Source: CAWAND01 sp963807065
Lineage (GTDB): Bacteria > Chloroflexota > Anaerolineae > Anaerolineales > E44-bin32
Direction of reading: 5' to 3'
Length of the DNA stretch: 64,000 nucleotides
Assembly (NCBI GenBank): GCA_963807065.1
Contig: CAWDZQ010000003.1
Coordinates: 496,001-560,000, forward strand
In this document: positions 17,708-26,176 of the stretch, piece after piece
Numbering within the stretch: the stretch's first letter is position 1
How the letters are laid out: every line of letters starts with the position of its first letter
Program-made: the position numbers and the translations under genes
Notes under the pieces: model-generated
What the model was told of the DNA's origin: nothing
The model's database searches: none
What the model saw: only the letters and a program-made list of their open reading frames with translations

Positions 17708-18682
17708 CTATTCGGCCCTTGAGCGTTGGTTCAACGTGTCGAGCTCGTCGTCCGAAAGCGCCAGCTCGGATGCGGCGAGGTTGTCGTTGAGTTGAACCAG
17801 CGATCGTGGGCCAATGATGGGGCTGGTTATTCCGGGCTGCCGCATGGTCCATGCCAGAGCCACCTGGGATGACGTTCCTGAATGGGCTTCCGCGAGTGCC
17901 GCCACTGCTTCCAAGACCTCCCAGCTCCTATCATCGGCCATGTATTTGGCCATCCGCGAACTACCGGCGCCGCGTGAGCCCACCGGGGGCACCTCGTCCC
18001 GCCGGTATTTCCCGGTCAAGAAACCTCCCGCAAGCGGGCTGTATGGAATGACGCCCAATCCGTATTCTAGGCACACGGCTTGAAGTTCGGCTTCATACTC
18101 TGCACGGTGGAGCAGGTTGTAGTGCGGTTGGAGACAGATGAAAGAAGCCAGGTTCTTCTTATCCGATGTCCACAGGGCCTGCATCAGCTGCCAAGCCTTG
18201 AAATTCGAGCACCCTATGTAGCGAACTTTTCCGTGACGGACGAGATCATCCAACGCGCCCAAGGTCTCCTCGATCGGGGTTGAGGGATCTGATGCGTGAA
18301 GTTGATAGAGATCGATGACGTCCGTTTGCATCCGCCGGAGGGAATCCTCGACGGCGCGCATGATGTGGGCACGCGACAGCCCTTCATCATTCGGCCCATC
18401 CCCCATCCGGCCGCGGACTTTGGTTGCCAGGACAACCTGATCCCGCCGGCCAGGAGTATGCTGCATCCATTTGCCAAGGATGGTCTCAGCCACCCCGCCC
18501 GGATTGCCGTCAACCCAACGGGAATAGACGTCTGCCGTGTCCAAGAAGGTCACCCCGGCGTCGAATGCGGCATCCAAGACGGCGAAGGACGTGTCCTCGT
18601 CGGCCGTCCATCCGAACTGCATTGTGCCGAGACACAGGTGGGACACTTTGAGTCCCGTATTCCCCAGACTCTTGTAATCCAT
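17708..18682 (-). CDS. Aldo/keto reductase
   Basis: 324 residues, a TIM-barrel NADPH-dependent oxidoreductase. Family marks are GLKVSHLCLGTMQFG at the N-terminus, FLDTADVYSR (catalytic Asp and Tyr), VVLATKVRGRMG (catalytic Lys), IDLYQLHASDPSTP (catalytic His), IGCSNFKAWQ and a C-terminal PIIGPRSLVQLNDNL NADPH-binding segment. The ATG at 18682 is chosen because GGAG lies 8 bases before it. The carbonyl substrate cannot be named; neighbours give no pathway. Confidence 0.93.
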   Translation of the reverse strand: MDYKSLGNTGLKVSHLCLGTMQFGWTADEDTSFAVLDAAFDAGVTFLDTADVYSRWVDGNPGGVAETILGKWMQHTPGRRDQVVLATKVRGRMGDGPNDEGLSRAHIMRAVEDSLRRMQTDVIDLYQLHASDPSTPIEETLGALDDLVRHGKVRYIGCSNFKAWQLMQALWTSDKKNLASFICLQPHYNLLHRAEYEAELQAVCLEYGLGVIPYSPLAGGFLTGKYRRDEVPPVGSRGAGSSRMAKYMADDRSWEVLEAVAALAEAHSGTSSQVALAWTMRQPGITSPIIGPRSLVQLNDNLAASELALSDDELDTLNQRSRAE

Positions 18683-18746
18683 GTCGGTTGCTCCTTTCAA
18701 TCTGTGGCCAATGCTGCAAGAGCATGCGGCGCAAAGTGCAACATGC

Positions 18747-18752
18747 TAGAAT
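18747..18752 (+). promoter_or_regulatory. Extended -10 promoter of the Sco-like gene
   Basis: TGCTAGAAT, an extended -10 (TG-n-TAGAAT), lies 36 bases before the GTG start of the Sco-like gene and divergent from the aldo/keto reductase. No clear -35 is seen, as is common with extended -10 promoters. Confidence 0.45.
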
Positions 18753-18788
18753 ACCCAGCGTCTAGATCAAGATTGAGGGAAAGATATC

Positions 18789-19400
18789 GTGCGAAGATCG
18801 GCCTTCACGCTGCTACTCCTCGCCCTGACGCTCCTGATCGGAGCCTGCGCACCCCCACCCCCATCGGTGGACAACCCCTGGCATGGGAAGCCTTACGACC
18901 AGCGGGTGCCTGCCCCGGACTTCACACTTCCAACCAGCCGGGGTGGCACGTTCCGGCTGAGCCAGCAGCGCGGACTCCCTGTCCTGCTCTACTTTGGGTA
19001 CACCCATTCTCCGGATGTCGATCCCGCCACCCTGTACAACGTCTCGTGGGTGTTCGACAAGCTGTCCTCAAGGCCGGATTACGAGGTCGAATTCGTGATG
19101 ATCACCGTGGACCCGACCCGTGATACCGCCGCAGAATTCCGCCGCTACCTGGATGCCTATGATCCCAAGTTCATTGGCCTCGTCCCTGACCCCGCAGCGC
19201 TCGAAGCAGTGAAAACTGCCTACGACGTATCCGTGCAGAAAAGGGTTGCCGCGGGTCCGGGTTCACAGGAGTACACGTTGGACCACACTTCCACCATTTT
19301 CATGATTGACCGGGAGGGAAAACTCGTCACCCGCTACCCGTATGGAACCGAGCCGGAAACGATTCTGGCGGATTTGCTTTATCTGCTCCAGGAATCCTAG
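18789..19400 (+). CDS. SCO1/SenC-family lipoprotein lacking the CxxxC copper motif
   Basis: 203 residues, thioredoxin fold, anchored outside by a lipobox Cys (LLIGAC, C20). Sco proteins deliver copper to the CuA site of cytochrome oxidase using CxxxC plus a distal His. Here the motif position reads FGYTHSPDVDPATL, with Ser74 and Asp78 in place of both cysteines, while the distal His is kept (TLDHTSTIF, H166). It should not bind copper in the usual way. The GTG start has GAGGGAAAG upstream. It is convergent with the CtaA-CtaB gene and lies 2 kb from a COX2-like gene that itself lacks the CuA domain. Confidence 0.85.
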   Translation: MRRSAFTLLLLALTLLIGACAPPPPSVDNPWHGKPYDQRVPAPDFTLPTSRGGTFRLSQQRGLPVLLYFGYTHSPDVDPATLYNVSWVFDKLSSRPDYEVEFVMITVDPTRDTAAEFRRYLDAYDPKFIGLVPDPAALEAVKTAYDVSVQKRVAAGPGSQEYTLDHTSTIFMIDREGKLVTRYPYGTEPETILADLLYLLQES

Positions 19401-19477
19401 AAGCGCGCATGGGTATGAGTCCACAGTTCCAGCCCCCGTCCGGAGCACGCAGGACGGCTGGAGGCCATGGGTCGCCC

Positions 19478-21307
19478 TCAGAAACGGACGAAGGTGTCCA
19501 CCACAAGCGCCGAGAAGATGAGCGCAAGGTAGAGACTTGAGTAGCGGTACATCAGCCACGCACTTCGGTTCCCGCCTTGACGGAGGAGCTGCCAGGCGAA
19601 AAAGCACAACAAGCCACCCAGTCCAACCGCCAGTATCAGATAGACCCACCCCCCGAGATGAGCGACGGGCATGAGCAGTGTCAGCGCCACGACCTGTAAC
19701 GTGTAGAGGAAGATCTCGGTCCTGGTCTCGCGTTCGCCGTAGACCACGGGGAGCATCGGCACGCCCGCCCGGGCGTAGTCCTTACGCCGAACGAGAGCCA
19801 ACGCCCAAAAGTGTGGCGGCGTCCAGAAGAAGATCAAGGCGAAGAGAAAGAACGCACCCACCGACAAGCCACCGGTGACCGCCGCCCACCCGACCAAGGG
19901 GGGTATTGCTCCCGCCCCGCCCCCGATGACGATGTTGTGTGTCGTCGCTTGCTTGAGGCCCAGGCTGTAAAAGATGACGTAGTACAAGATCCCCGCCAGA
20001 GCCAGGACAGCGCTCAGTAGATTGACGAATACCGCCAGGATGTAGAAGCTCCCCACACACAGCGCCAAGCCGAAGGCGATCGCTTCCGGGGCTCGAAGTC
20101 GCCCTCCGGGAAGCGGCCGGTGCGATGTGCGCTGCATTCTCAGGTCGAGTTTGCGATCGATGTACTGGTTGAGGGCGCTTGAACCTCCCGCTGCCAGGGT
20201 TCCTCCTAGCATGGTCCAGGCCACCAGACCCCAATCCGGCCAACCCTTGGCGGCGACGATCATGGCTGCCAATGTGGTGACCAGGAGCAGTCCGACGATG
20301 ATCGGTTTCATGAGTGCCACGTAGTCACCGAGAGATCCCGGTGATTCGGGCTTCCCGAGATCTGCGGAACCTTCTGCCTGAGGGAGCCTCCGCTCACCCG
20401 ACAAAGCCAAGGTGAGGATTAAACTCCCCCAGACCGCGGTGGCCGTGGCCACGTGCAGCCCCGCAAGGGCCGGCGGAAAGCCGCGCAGGACATTGGCCGC
20501 CCCGACCAGGATTTGAGCCAGCACGAGCACCGCCGACACGACGGCAGCAATCGCCACTGGGGGACGTTCACGGCGACGCTGCCACGCCGCCCACGTCCAT
20601 CCCATAATCATAAGGCCGCCCAGAGCGGCGATGATTCGGTGCAACATATGGATTTGGCCGAGCAATCCTGACGGCCACACCCTTCCATCACACAGCGGCC
20701 AGCCGGCACAGGCCGTGTCTGCCCCTGTGGAGGTCACCAACGCTCCGCTCACCAGGAGTAGGAAGACCGTGGCGGCCGTCGATGCCCCTAGCCGGGTCAG
20801 AGGATCCTCCAGTGAGAATGTGGGGGCCTCCCCGCCTCGTTGGTGGATGCGGAAAGCGCCCACCATGACCAACACTTGAAGGGCCAAGATCAGCAGCGCG
20901 TTGGCTAGATGTACGGCCACGATGGTGGGGGGCAGTTCCATGACCACCGTCAGACCCCCCAGCAGCACCTGGACCAAGAGCAGGATCAGAGAGACCACCG
21001 ATGGCCAGAAAATCCATGTCGCGCGGCGGTATCGCAGCCATGCGACAAGGGTGGTTGCAACGATTAGCGGCGACGTCAGGGAGGCCGTCAGACGATGGGA
21101 GTATTCGATGATTGAAGCAAATTCCAGTGGAGGGATAAGCCTGCCGTAGCACAATGGCCAATCCGGACACCCCAGGCCCGAACCCGTAACGCGAACAATT
21201 CCGCCGACGACGATCAGCAGGAAGGTCATGACCGCGGCCGTCAGCGCAAGCCAGCGAAACTTGCGTGCGTCCGAAAGACGGTGGGTACGGTCGGGGGATG
21301 ATGTCAT
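19478..21307 (-). CDS. ctaA-ctaB: Heme A synthase (COX15/CtaA) fused to protoheme IX farnesyltransferase (CtaB)
   Basis: 609 residues with about 16 membrane segments. The N-terminal half is COX15/CtaA-like: GGIVRVTGSGLGCPDWPLCYG, EYSHRLTAS, VHLANALLIL and HRIIAALGG carry the heme-ligand His residues and the Cys pair. Residues ~325-600 are a UbiA-type prenyltransferase with NQYIDRKLDLRMQRTSHRPL (NxxxDxxxD) and YTDF-equivalent YYVIFYSLGLKQATTHN. CtaB farnesylates heme B to heme O and CtaA oxidises it to heme A, so one polypeptide carries two successive steps for an aa3/caa3 oxidase. It is probably in one transcription unit with the COX2-like gene 121 bases upstream. Confidence 0.93.
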   Translation of the reverse strand: MTSSPDRTHRLSDARKFRWLALTAAVMTFLLIVVGGIVRVTGSGLGCPDWPLCYGRLIPPLEFASIIEYSHRLTASLTSPLIVATTLVAWLRYRRATWIFWPSVVSLILLLVQVLLGGLTVVMELPPTIVAVHLANALLILALQVLVMVGAFRIHQRGGEAPTFSLEDPLTRLGASTAATVFLLLVSGALVTSTGADTACAGWPLCDGRVWPSGLLGQIHMLHRIIAALGGLMIMGWTWAAWQRRRERPPVAIAAVVSAVLVLAQILVGAANVLRGFPPALAGLHVATATAVWGSLILTLALSGERRLPQAEGSADLGKPESPGSLGDYVALMKPIIVGLLLVTTLAAMIVAAKGWPDWGLVAWTMLGGTLAAGGSSALNQYIDRKLDLRMQRTSHRPLPGGRLRAPEAIAFGLALCVGSFYILAVFVNLLSAVLALAGILYYVIFYSLGLKQATTHNIVIGGGAGAIPPLVGWAAVTGGLSVGAFFLFALIFFWTPPHFWALALVRRKDYARAGVPMLPVVYGERETRTEIFLYTLQVVALTLLMPVAHLGGWVYLILAVGLGGLLCFFAWQLLRQGGNRSAWLMYRYSSLYLALIFSALVVDTFVRF

Positions 21308-21428
21308 GATGTCGACTGCCCTCTCACAAGATCAAGTTCACTGCCGGCTCAGCCGCCGACTTTTCGCAGGGCGGCACGGTGTGTCATGAGCGTTGAGCAT
21401 GGATCGCTCGGCTCCCTTTCGAAGTGGG

Positions 21429-22109
21429 CTATTTCTGCGCCATCAGGAACTTGACCAACCCGGAAAGCTGGGCCGGTGAAAGTCGAGTGGCAAAGTTGGC
21501 GGGCATAATGCCGCTCTCGTACCCAGATGCGATGTGCTCATCCGGATCGAGCACGGCTTGATGCAGGAAGGTGCCTGCATCCAGTCCCGGCTCCAACGCC
21601 CCTGCCCAGGACCCCACGCCGTCCAAGCTGGGTCCGACGGTTCCCTTGGCGCCCACGGCTTTGAGTGTGTGACAGGCCGAGCATCCATAGGTCATGAAGA
21701 CCCCCCGACCCGCCTCGGCCGTATCTTGGGACGGTGCGGCCTCGCCTCCGTTCGGCCCCGACGGTTGCGCGGCCAATGCTCTAAACGAGAAAATCGCAAT
21801 CACAATGACAAGCACGGCGGGGATCAGCGTCCAGATTATCTCGAGGCCCGGGTGCGGCGAGATGCTCGCCGCGGAGCGATCCTCCTGGCTACGGCGGAAT
21901 CGGAACACCGCGTAGACCAATGCCCCCTCCACAGCGAGAAACACGATGGCAGCCAGCGTCAACAGCACACGAAACAACTCATCGATCAAACTGGATTGGG
22001 CGAAGGACCAAAGAGTGGTCGGCGTGAAAGGACCAGCTGCGAGCGGCGAACCCATGCCGCTAAGGACCAGGGCGAGAGTGGCAGGGTGAATGACGGTCCG
22101 GATATCCAA
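21429..22109 (-). CDS. COX2-like membrane hairpin fused to cytochrome c, no CuA domain
   Basis: 226 residues. After a signal-like segment come two membrane helices of the cytochrome oxidase subunit II type (LFRVLLTLAAIVFLAVEGAL and LEIIWTLIPAVLVIVIAIFS, joined by RFRRSQ). The periplasmic CuA cupredoxin domain that normally follows is absent: a ~25-residue linker leads directly to a class I cytochrome c domain with CSACH (C143, C146, H147) and a probable Met ligand in GIMPANF. The TTG start has GGAGGT nine bases upstream. It may be an electron-entry subunit of an unusual oxidase or an alternative-complex partner. No subunit I gene lies in the window. Confidence 0.8.
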   Translation of the reverse strand: MDIRTVIHPATLALVLSGMGSPLAAGPFTPTTLWSFAQSSLIDELFRVLLTLAAIVFLAVEGALVYAVFRFRRSQEDRSAASISPHPGLEIIWTLIPAVLVIVIAIFSFRALAAQPSGPNGGEAAPSQDTAEAGRGVFMTYGCSACHTLKAVGAKGTVGPSLDGVGSWAGALEPGLDAGTFLHQAVLDPDEHIASGYESGIMPANFATRLSPAQLSGLVKFLMAQK

Positions 22110-22282
22110 GCTTGGGTGACCTCCATGCGCGAGGCAGCCAATCTAGAGCTGGGCACCTCGGATTGTCGATGCTCGTGGACCGGCTTGCGCGGGCGAGACT
22201 TGCGAGCGAATTCCTCTCCTGAAGCCGGACAGGTCGCGTCCATTCTACCATCGGGTGTTCAGAACGAGGCGGGGACGCAAAC

Positions 22283-22309
22283 AGCGGCGGCCCAGGCTGG
22301 GCCGCCGCT
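22283..22309 (-). terminator. Terminator of the degV gene
   Basis: A 12-bp perfect stem (agcggcggccca/tgggccgccgct) with a 3-base loop lies 24 bases past the DegV stop on the minus strand, followed by GTTTGCGT. Confidence 0.7.
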
Positions 22310-22332
22310 GTCCGGTACGATCTTGGCAAGAA

Positions 22333-23181
22333 CTAGATGTCAATGCAATAGGCCAGCCCGGTGGCACCTGGGCCGGCGTGTACACCCACAGCCGGCGGGA
22401 TAATGGTGTTGAACAATTCATCCGGCGAGAACCGCTGAGCAACCGACGCATCGAGGCTCTTGGCATCCTGCTCTGCGCCGGTGTTATGGACGGTGATGCG
22501 AAGCGGTCTGTGGCCTTCGACGCGCGATTCCAGGATGTCAAGGAGCCTGGCCAGGGCCTTGGTCTTGGTCCGGACTCGTTCCACAGCCTCGACGCGACCG
22601 TCTCGCACTTCGAGCAGCGGCTTGAGATTGAGCGCCGTACCCAAGAGATGGGTCGCTCCGCCAATGCGCCCGCCGCGGTGAAGAAACTCCAGGGTATCGA
22701 CGACGATCAAGAGCCCGGTGAGATCATGGGCCCGCCTGGCGGCCTCCAAAGCCGCCTCCAACGACCCTCCGTCGGCTGCCACTCGGGCGGCAGCCAAAAC
22801 CTGAAATCCGAGGGCCATGGCGACAGTCTCCGAGTTGAAGATCTCGATTTGTGCTCCGGGAAACAATTCCTTGGCCTGCACGGCGGATTGGTAGCTCCCC
22901 GAAAGTTGATCCCCAACCACCACGGCCAAGATGGGCCGGCCGGCCGCCACCATCGGCTCATAGGCCTTCTGGAACGACGCCACGGTGGCCTGGGAAGTCG
23001 TCGGCATCTTTTCATCTGTCGCCAGCCGGGCGTAGAACTGCTCAGCCGTGATGTCAATCCCATCCTCATAGGACGTCTCGTTCCAGATCACAACCTGGGG
23101 GGCAACTTGGATCTGATAGGACTCCACCAGCGAGTCCGGCATGGCGGCAGTGCTGTCGGTCACGATGGCGACGTTGGACAC
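22333..23181 (-). CDS. DegV-family fatty-acid-binding protein
   Basis: 282 residues. DegV (FakB-type) proteins hold one fatty acid for phosphorylation by a FakA kinase. Seen here are VAIVTDSTAAMPDSLVE (the family's opening motif), PTTSQATVASFQKAYEPM, LSGSYQSA, FNSETVAMALG, and the RGGRIGGATHLLGTALNLKPLL segment that lines the acyl pocket. The C-terminal half ends with VHAGPGATGLAY, the usual phosphate-loop end. No FakA gene is in the window. It is transcribed alone and ends at a hairpin. Confidence 0.93.
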   Translation of the reverse strand: MSNVAIVTDSTAAMPDSLVESYQIQVAPQVVIWNETSYEDGIDITAEQFYARLATDEKMPTTSQATVASFQKAYEPMVAAGRPILAVVVGDQLSGSYQSAVQAKELFPGAQIEIFNSETVAMALGFQVLAAARVAADGGSLEAALEAARRAHDLTGLLIVVDTLEFLHRGGRIGGATHLLGTALNLKPLLEVRDGRVEAVERVRTKTKALARLLDILESRVEGHRPLRITVHNTGAEQDAKSLDASVAQRFSPDELFNTIIPPAVGVHAGPGATGLAYCIDI

Positions 23182-23273
23182 GAAGCCTCCTCAAAGATGG
23201 GCGCGGATAATGGCACACGAATTTGTCCCTCTTCTTCTAAACACCCTGGCGCAGCTCTCGTCGCGGGGATTCG

Positions 23274-24998
23274 CTAGTTCCGAGACGCCCGCCAGACGTC
23301 AAAATCCGCCTGAGTAAGCGTGTTGATCACATCCGGCGCTGTGACCCAGCCTCTCCGAGCGGTCCCGATCCCATAGCGCCTGAACGCGAAATGATCCGTG
23401 TGATGTGCGTCTGTGTTGATCGCAAGCCGGCAGCCGACCTCTACGGCTCGCCGAGCGTGCACATCGTTCAGGTCCAGCCGCGCCGGATTGGAGTTAATTT
23501 CCAGAACGACACCGTGCTCGGCTGCAGCCGAAAAGATGGCTTCTATATCGAGATCGGCGGCGTCCCGGCTGCCGATCAGGCGGCCGGTCAGATGACCAAT
23601 GACGTCGACATGCCGATTGCCAATTGCGCGCAGCAGTCGCTTTGTCACCTTCTGGCGCGATTGCCTCAGGGACGTGTGGAGCGAGGCCACGACCAGGTCA
23701 AGAGCCTCGAGCACGTCATCCGGGTAATCCAAACGGCCATCGGCCAGGATCTCCACCTCAGCCCCCTGATAGACGCGGAACGAGTCCCCTAGTTTTGCTT
23801 GAAGTTCGTCAATCGCCTTCCTTTGGGATCGCAGCCGCTCAACCGAGAGCCCATTGGTGACGCCAAGACTCTGGGAGTGATCCGTGATCAGCAGGTAGTC
23901 GAGGCCGATGTCACGCGCCCCCTGAACCATTTCCTCCAAGGTAAGCTCTCCGTCCGACCAATCGGTGTGGGCGTGGAGCTCGCCCCGGATGTCATCCAGG
24001 GTGACCAGGTCGGGCAGCTCGCCGGCCCTGGCGGCCTCGATCTCGCCCCTGTCCTCACGCAGCTCCGGCGCTATCCAGGGCAGGCCAAGGGTCTCATAAA
24101 CTTGGAGCTCATCCGCGCATAAGATCTCGGATTCGTCTTCTCGTTTGAACCCATGCTCCGAAAGTGACAGGCCGTGCTTGAGCGCCCATTCCCTTAACTT
24201 GACGCTATGCTCCTTCGACCCAGTCGCATACTGAAGCGCCGATCCAAATCGTTCGGGGGGGTGGACCCACAATTGCATCCGCAGGCCGTTGTTGAGTTCG
24301 ACGCTCGTCTTGGTCTCGCCCTTTCCCATCACGCGTCCGACCTCCGGGAAATCAAGAAAGGCCTGCATGACCTCTGCCGGCCGTTTTGAGCCAACCAACA
24401 CATCCAGATCGCCCACCGTCTCCCGCCAGCGCCGAAGGCTGCCTGCGGCTTCGGCGACTTGGACGCCGGGGATCTGGCGCAGCCGGTTGAGAAGATCTTC
24501 AGCCGTCGGCCACGCTTCACCCAGCGAAATCCTCCCGGTCTGGCGGCTCCGGAAGGCGCGGATTCCATCCAGAATACGGGCTTCTGATTTGGCACCCATC
24601 CCTTCCAGATCCCTCAGTTTCCCCTCGTCAGCGGCCTTCTCCAAGGCATCCAGATCAGTGATCCCCATTTCCTTCCAGAACATAGCCGCCTTCTTGGGAC
24701 CAATGTCGCCGACCTTTAGGATTTCGACCAGCCCGACTGGCACTTCGGCCTTCAGCTCCTCGTAGAATGGCATCTTGCCCTGGCTGAGGAGAGCATCAAT
24801 CTTCTTGGCGATCGCATCGCCCACCCCCTGAATGTCCTTGAGCTTGCCCTCCCGCCAGATGTCCTCCACACTTCTCGTTTGGGCCCGGAGGGACTCGGCG
24901 GCCCGCCGATAGGCCAAGGTCTTGTAGACGATCTCCCCTCTGATCGAGAGCATGTCGGCGATGTTGTCGAAGATCTGAGCCAGTTCCTGGTTGTTCAA
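23274..24998 (-). CDS. polX: DNA polymerase X family protein with PHP domain (PolX)
   Basis: About 574 residues. N-terminal helix-hairpin-helix 8-kDa region (QELAQIFDNIADML, LKDIQGVGDAIAKKI), a second HhH (VGDIGPKKAAMFWKEMG), then the nucleotidyltransferase palm with AAGSLRRWRETVGDLDVLVG (G-S and DxD metal ligands) and a C-terminal PHP domain (~335-570: GELHAHTDWSDG, ITDHSQSLG, EVEILADG, DVIGHLTG, NTDAHH). Bacterial PolX fills short gaps and the PHP part is a 3'-5' exonuclease used in repair. The TTG at 24998 with AAGGAGG five bases before it is chosen; the longer frame to 25031 would overlap the CAP gene. Confidence 0.93.
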   Translation of the reverse strand: MNNQELAQIFDNIADMLSIRGEIVYKTLAYRRAAESLRAQTRSVEDIWREGKLKDIQGVGDAIAKKIDALLSQGKMPFYEELKAEVPVGLVEILKVGDIGPKKAAMFWKEMGITDLDALEKAADEGKLRDLEGMGAKSEARILDGIRAFRSRQTGRISLGEAWPTAEDLLNRLRQIPGVQVAEAAGSLRRWRETVGDLDVLVGSKRPAEVMQAFLDFPEVGRVMGKGETKTSVELNNGLRMQLWVHPPERFGSALQYATGSKEHSVKLREWALKHGLSLSEHGFKREDESEILCADELQVYETLGLPWIAPELREDRGEIEAARAGELPDLVTLDDIRGELHAHTDWSDGELTLEEMVQGARDIGLDYLLITDHSQSLGVTNGLSVERLRSQRKAIDELQAKLGDSFRVYQGAEVEILADGRLDYPDDVLEALDLVVASLHTSLRQSRQKVTKRLLRAIGNRHVDVIGHLTGRLIGSRDAADLDIEAIFSAAAEHGVVLEINSNPARLDLNDVHARRAVEVGCRLAINTDAHHTDHFAFRRYGIGTARRGWVTAPDVINTLTQADFDVWRASRN

Positions 24999-25008
24999 AG
25001 CCTCCTCC

Positions 25009-25641
25009 TTAGCTCGGTCCGCGCTGGGCAAACACCTGACAGATCTTCCACCAGGTGCCGTCCCCAGCCAGCCCGACGCCGGTGAAGCGCAATGCAGGAT
25101 CGAGCAGGTTGGCCTGATGGCTGGGGCTGTTGAACCAGGCGTTCACAACCTGGTCCACCAGGTCTGGCTCAGAGGCGTTGGTGGCGTAAAGGTTCTCAGC
25201 CACGCGACCGGTGTAGCCTGCCGATCGAATCAGGGGTTCGGCCAGGTCCTCGCCGGAGATGGGGTCGGTGTGGCCGAAATAGTTGCGCACGGTCATGTCT
25301 TCGGCGCGGAGTTGGGCGATCTGCGTCAGGTCGCCCATCGCCTTGAGCAGGGGAAGGCCTGCGTCCAGCCGCCGTTCGTTTACACCCACCAGGAGCGCAT
25401 CCCCGAGTGATGTCAACTTCGTCGGCGGTTGGGCGGGCGGTGCTTCAGCCAGCTGGGCCGCCAATGTGGCCACCCGGTCCGGCCCCAGGGCCGGGTCCCG
25501 GGGCCGCGGGGAAGGCCCCAACGGCAGAAAGGCGGTCGGTGAAGGCGTACCGGGAAGTAGACTGGCGGGGGCCTGACCTCCGGAACAGCCGGCAAGCCAG
25601 GCAAGGCAACAAGCTAACGCAAGATAGGAGCCTGCACGCAT
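25009..25641 (-). CDS. CAP/SCP-domain lipoprotein
   Basis: 210 residues. A lipoprotein signal (YLALACCLAWLAGC, lipobox LAGC) is followed by a Pro-rich spacer (20-~75) and a CAP domain: LLVGVNERRLDAGLPLLK, LRAEDMTVRNYFGHTDP (His/Glu cavity), ENLYATNA and VVNAWFNSPSHQANLLDP, then a short end WWKICQVF. Bacterial CAP proteins are extracellular and mostly of unknown activity. The ATG has GGAGG seven bases upstream. PolX follows 10 bases downstream on the same strand, a likely but functionally unexplained pairing. Confidence 0.88.
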   Translation of the reverse strand: MRAGSYLALACCLAWLAGCSGGQAPASLLPGTPSPTAFLPLGPSPRPRDPALGPDRVATLAAQLAEAPPAQPPTKLTSLGDALLVGVNERRLDAGLPLLKAMGDLTQIAQLRAEDMTVRNYFGHTDPISGEDLAEPLIRSAGYTGRVAENLYATNASEPDLVDQVVNAWFNSPSHQANLLDPALRFTGVGLAGDGTWWKICQVFAQRGPS

Positions 25642-25660
25642 TCATCGGCCTCCGGCCCCG

Positions 25661-25666
25661 ATTATA
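25661..25666 (-). promoter_or_regulatory. -10 box of the CAP-polX unit
   Basis: A perfect TATAAT on the minus strand ends 19 bases before the ATG at 25641, giving a leader of about 13 bases that still includes GGAGG. No clear -35 is present. Confidence 0.45.
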
Positions 25667-25761
25667 CTCAGGCCCCCCGCTCGCCGCCTGAAAGGTTGGT
25701 GCCCGGGTAACGGCTATGCTATCCTTACCTCCTCTTCTCGCCCGAATGGATTTGTGAATTG

Positions 25762-26145
25762 ATGGCAGAATCGGATCGCCGACATTCGATTGTCGTATAC
25801 ATGGTCAACGGACATCCCCTGGACATCCCTGGGGAGCCTCACACTTTCGAATGGTTTCACGGCAACCGCAGCTTCAAAGAAGACCTTCAGGATCTAATCG
25901 GACCGTTCAACCCACAGGATGTTGCGGTCATCGTTGATCCTCTTCCCGGGGGCCAAGGCTGGCAAAACATGCTGAGTGGGCTCCTCGACCATCGGATACG
26001 GCTCGTCGTCACCCACCTCGCCCTCTTCTCGTCTGCCCAACGGCAGCAGCTGATCGGCGTATGTGCCCAGGTCGGCGCTCAACTCGTCACGCCCAGTGAC
26101 GCTGGACGGAACATGACCCCCGGGGACCGACGGATCGCGCCCTGA
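25762..26145 (+). CDS. Conserved-looking hypothetical protein
   Basis: 127 residues, soluble, no membrane segment or recognised motif. The core SIVVYMVNGHPLDIPGEPHTFEWFHGN followed by DLIGPFNPQDVAVIVDPLPGG and LLDHRIRLVVTHLALFSS suggests an alternating alpha/beta fold. The ATG at 25762 is preferred over a TTG one codon upstream. It lies 31 bases ahead of the PHP protein gene on the same strand and may be co-transcribed. The function is not known to me. Confidence 0.55.
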   Translation: MAESDRRHSIVVYMVNGHPLDIPGEPHTFEWFHGNRSFKEDLQDLIGPFNPQDVAVIVDPLPGGQGWQNMLSGLLDHRIRLVVTHLALFSSAQRQQLIGVCAQVGAQLVTPSDAGRNMTPGDRRIAP

Positions 26146-26176
26146 CCCAACATCAACCGCGAGGACGATTAGAATC

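Noticed and set aside
25751..25766. Possible seventh copy of the palindrome (TTTGTGAATTGATGGC)
   Set aside because: Only the left arm is present; the right half does not match.
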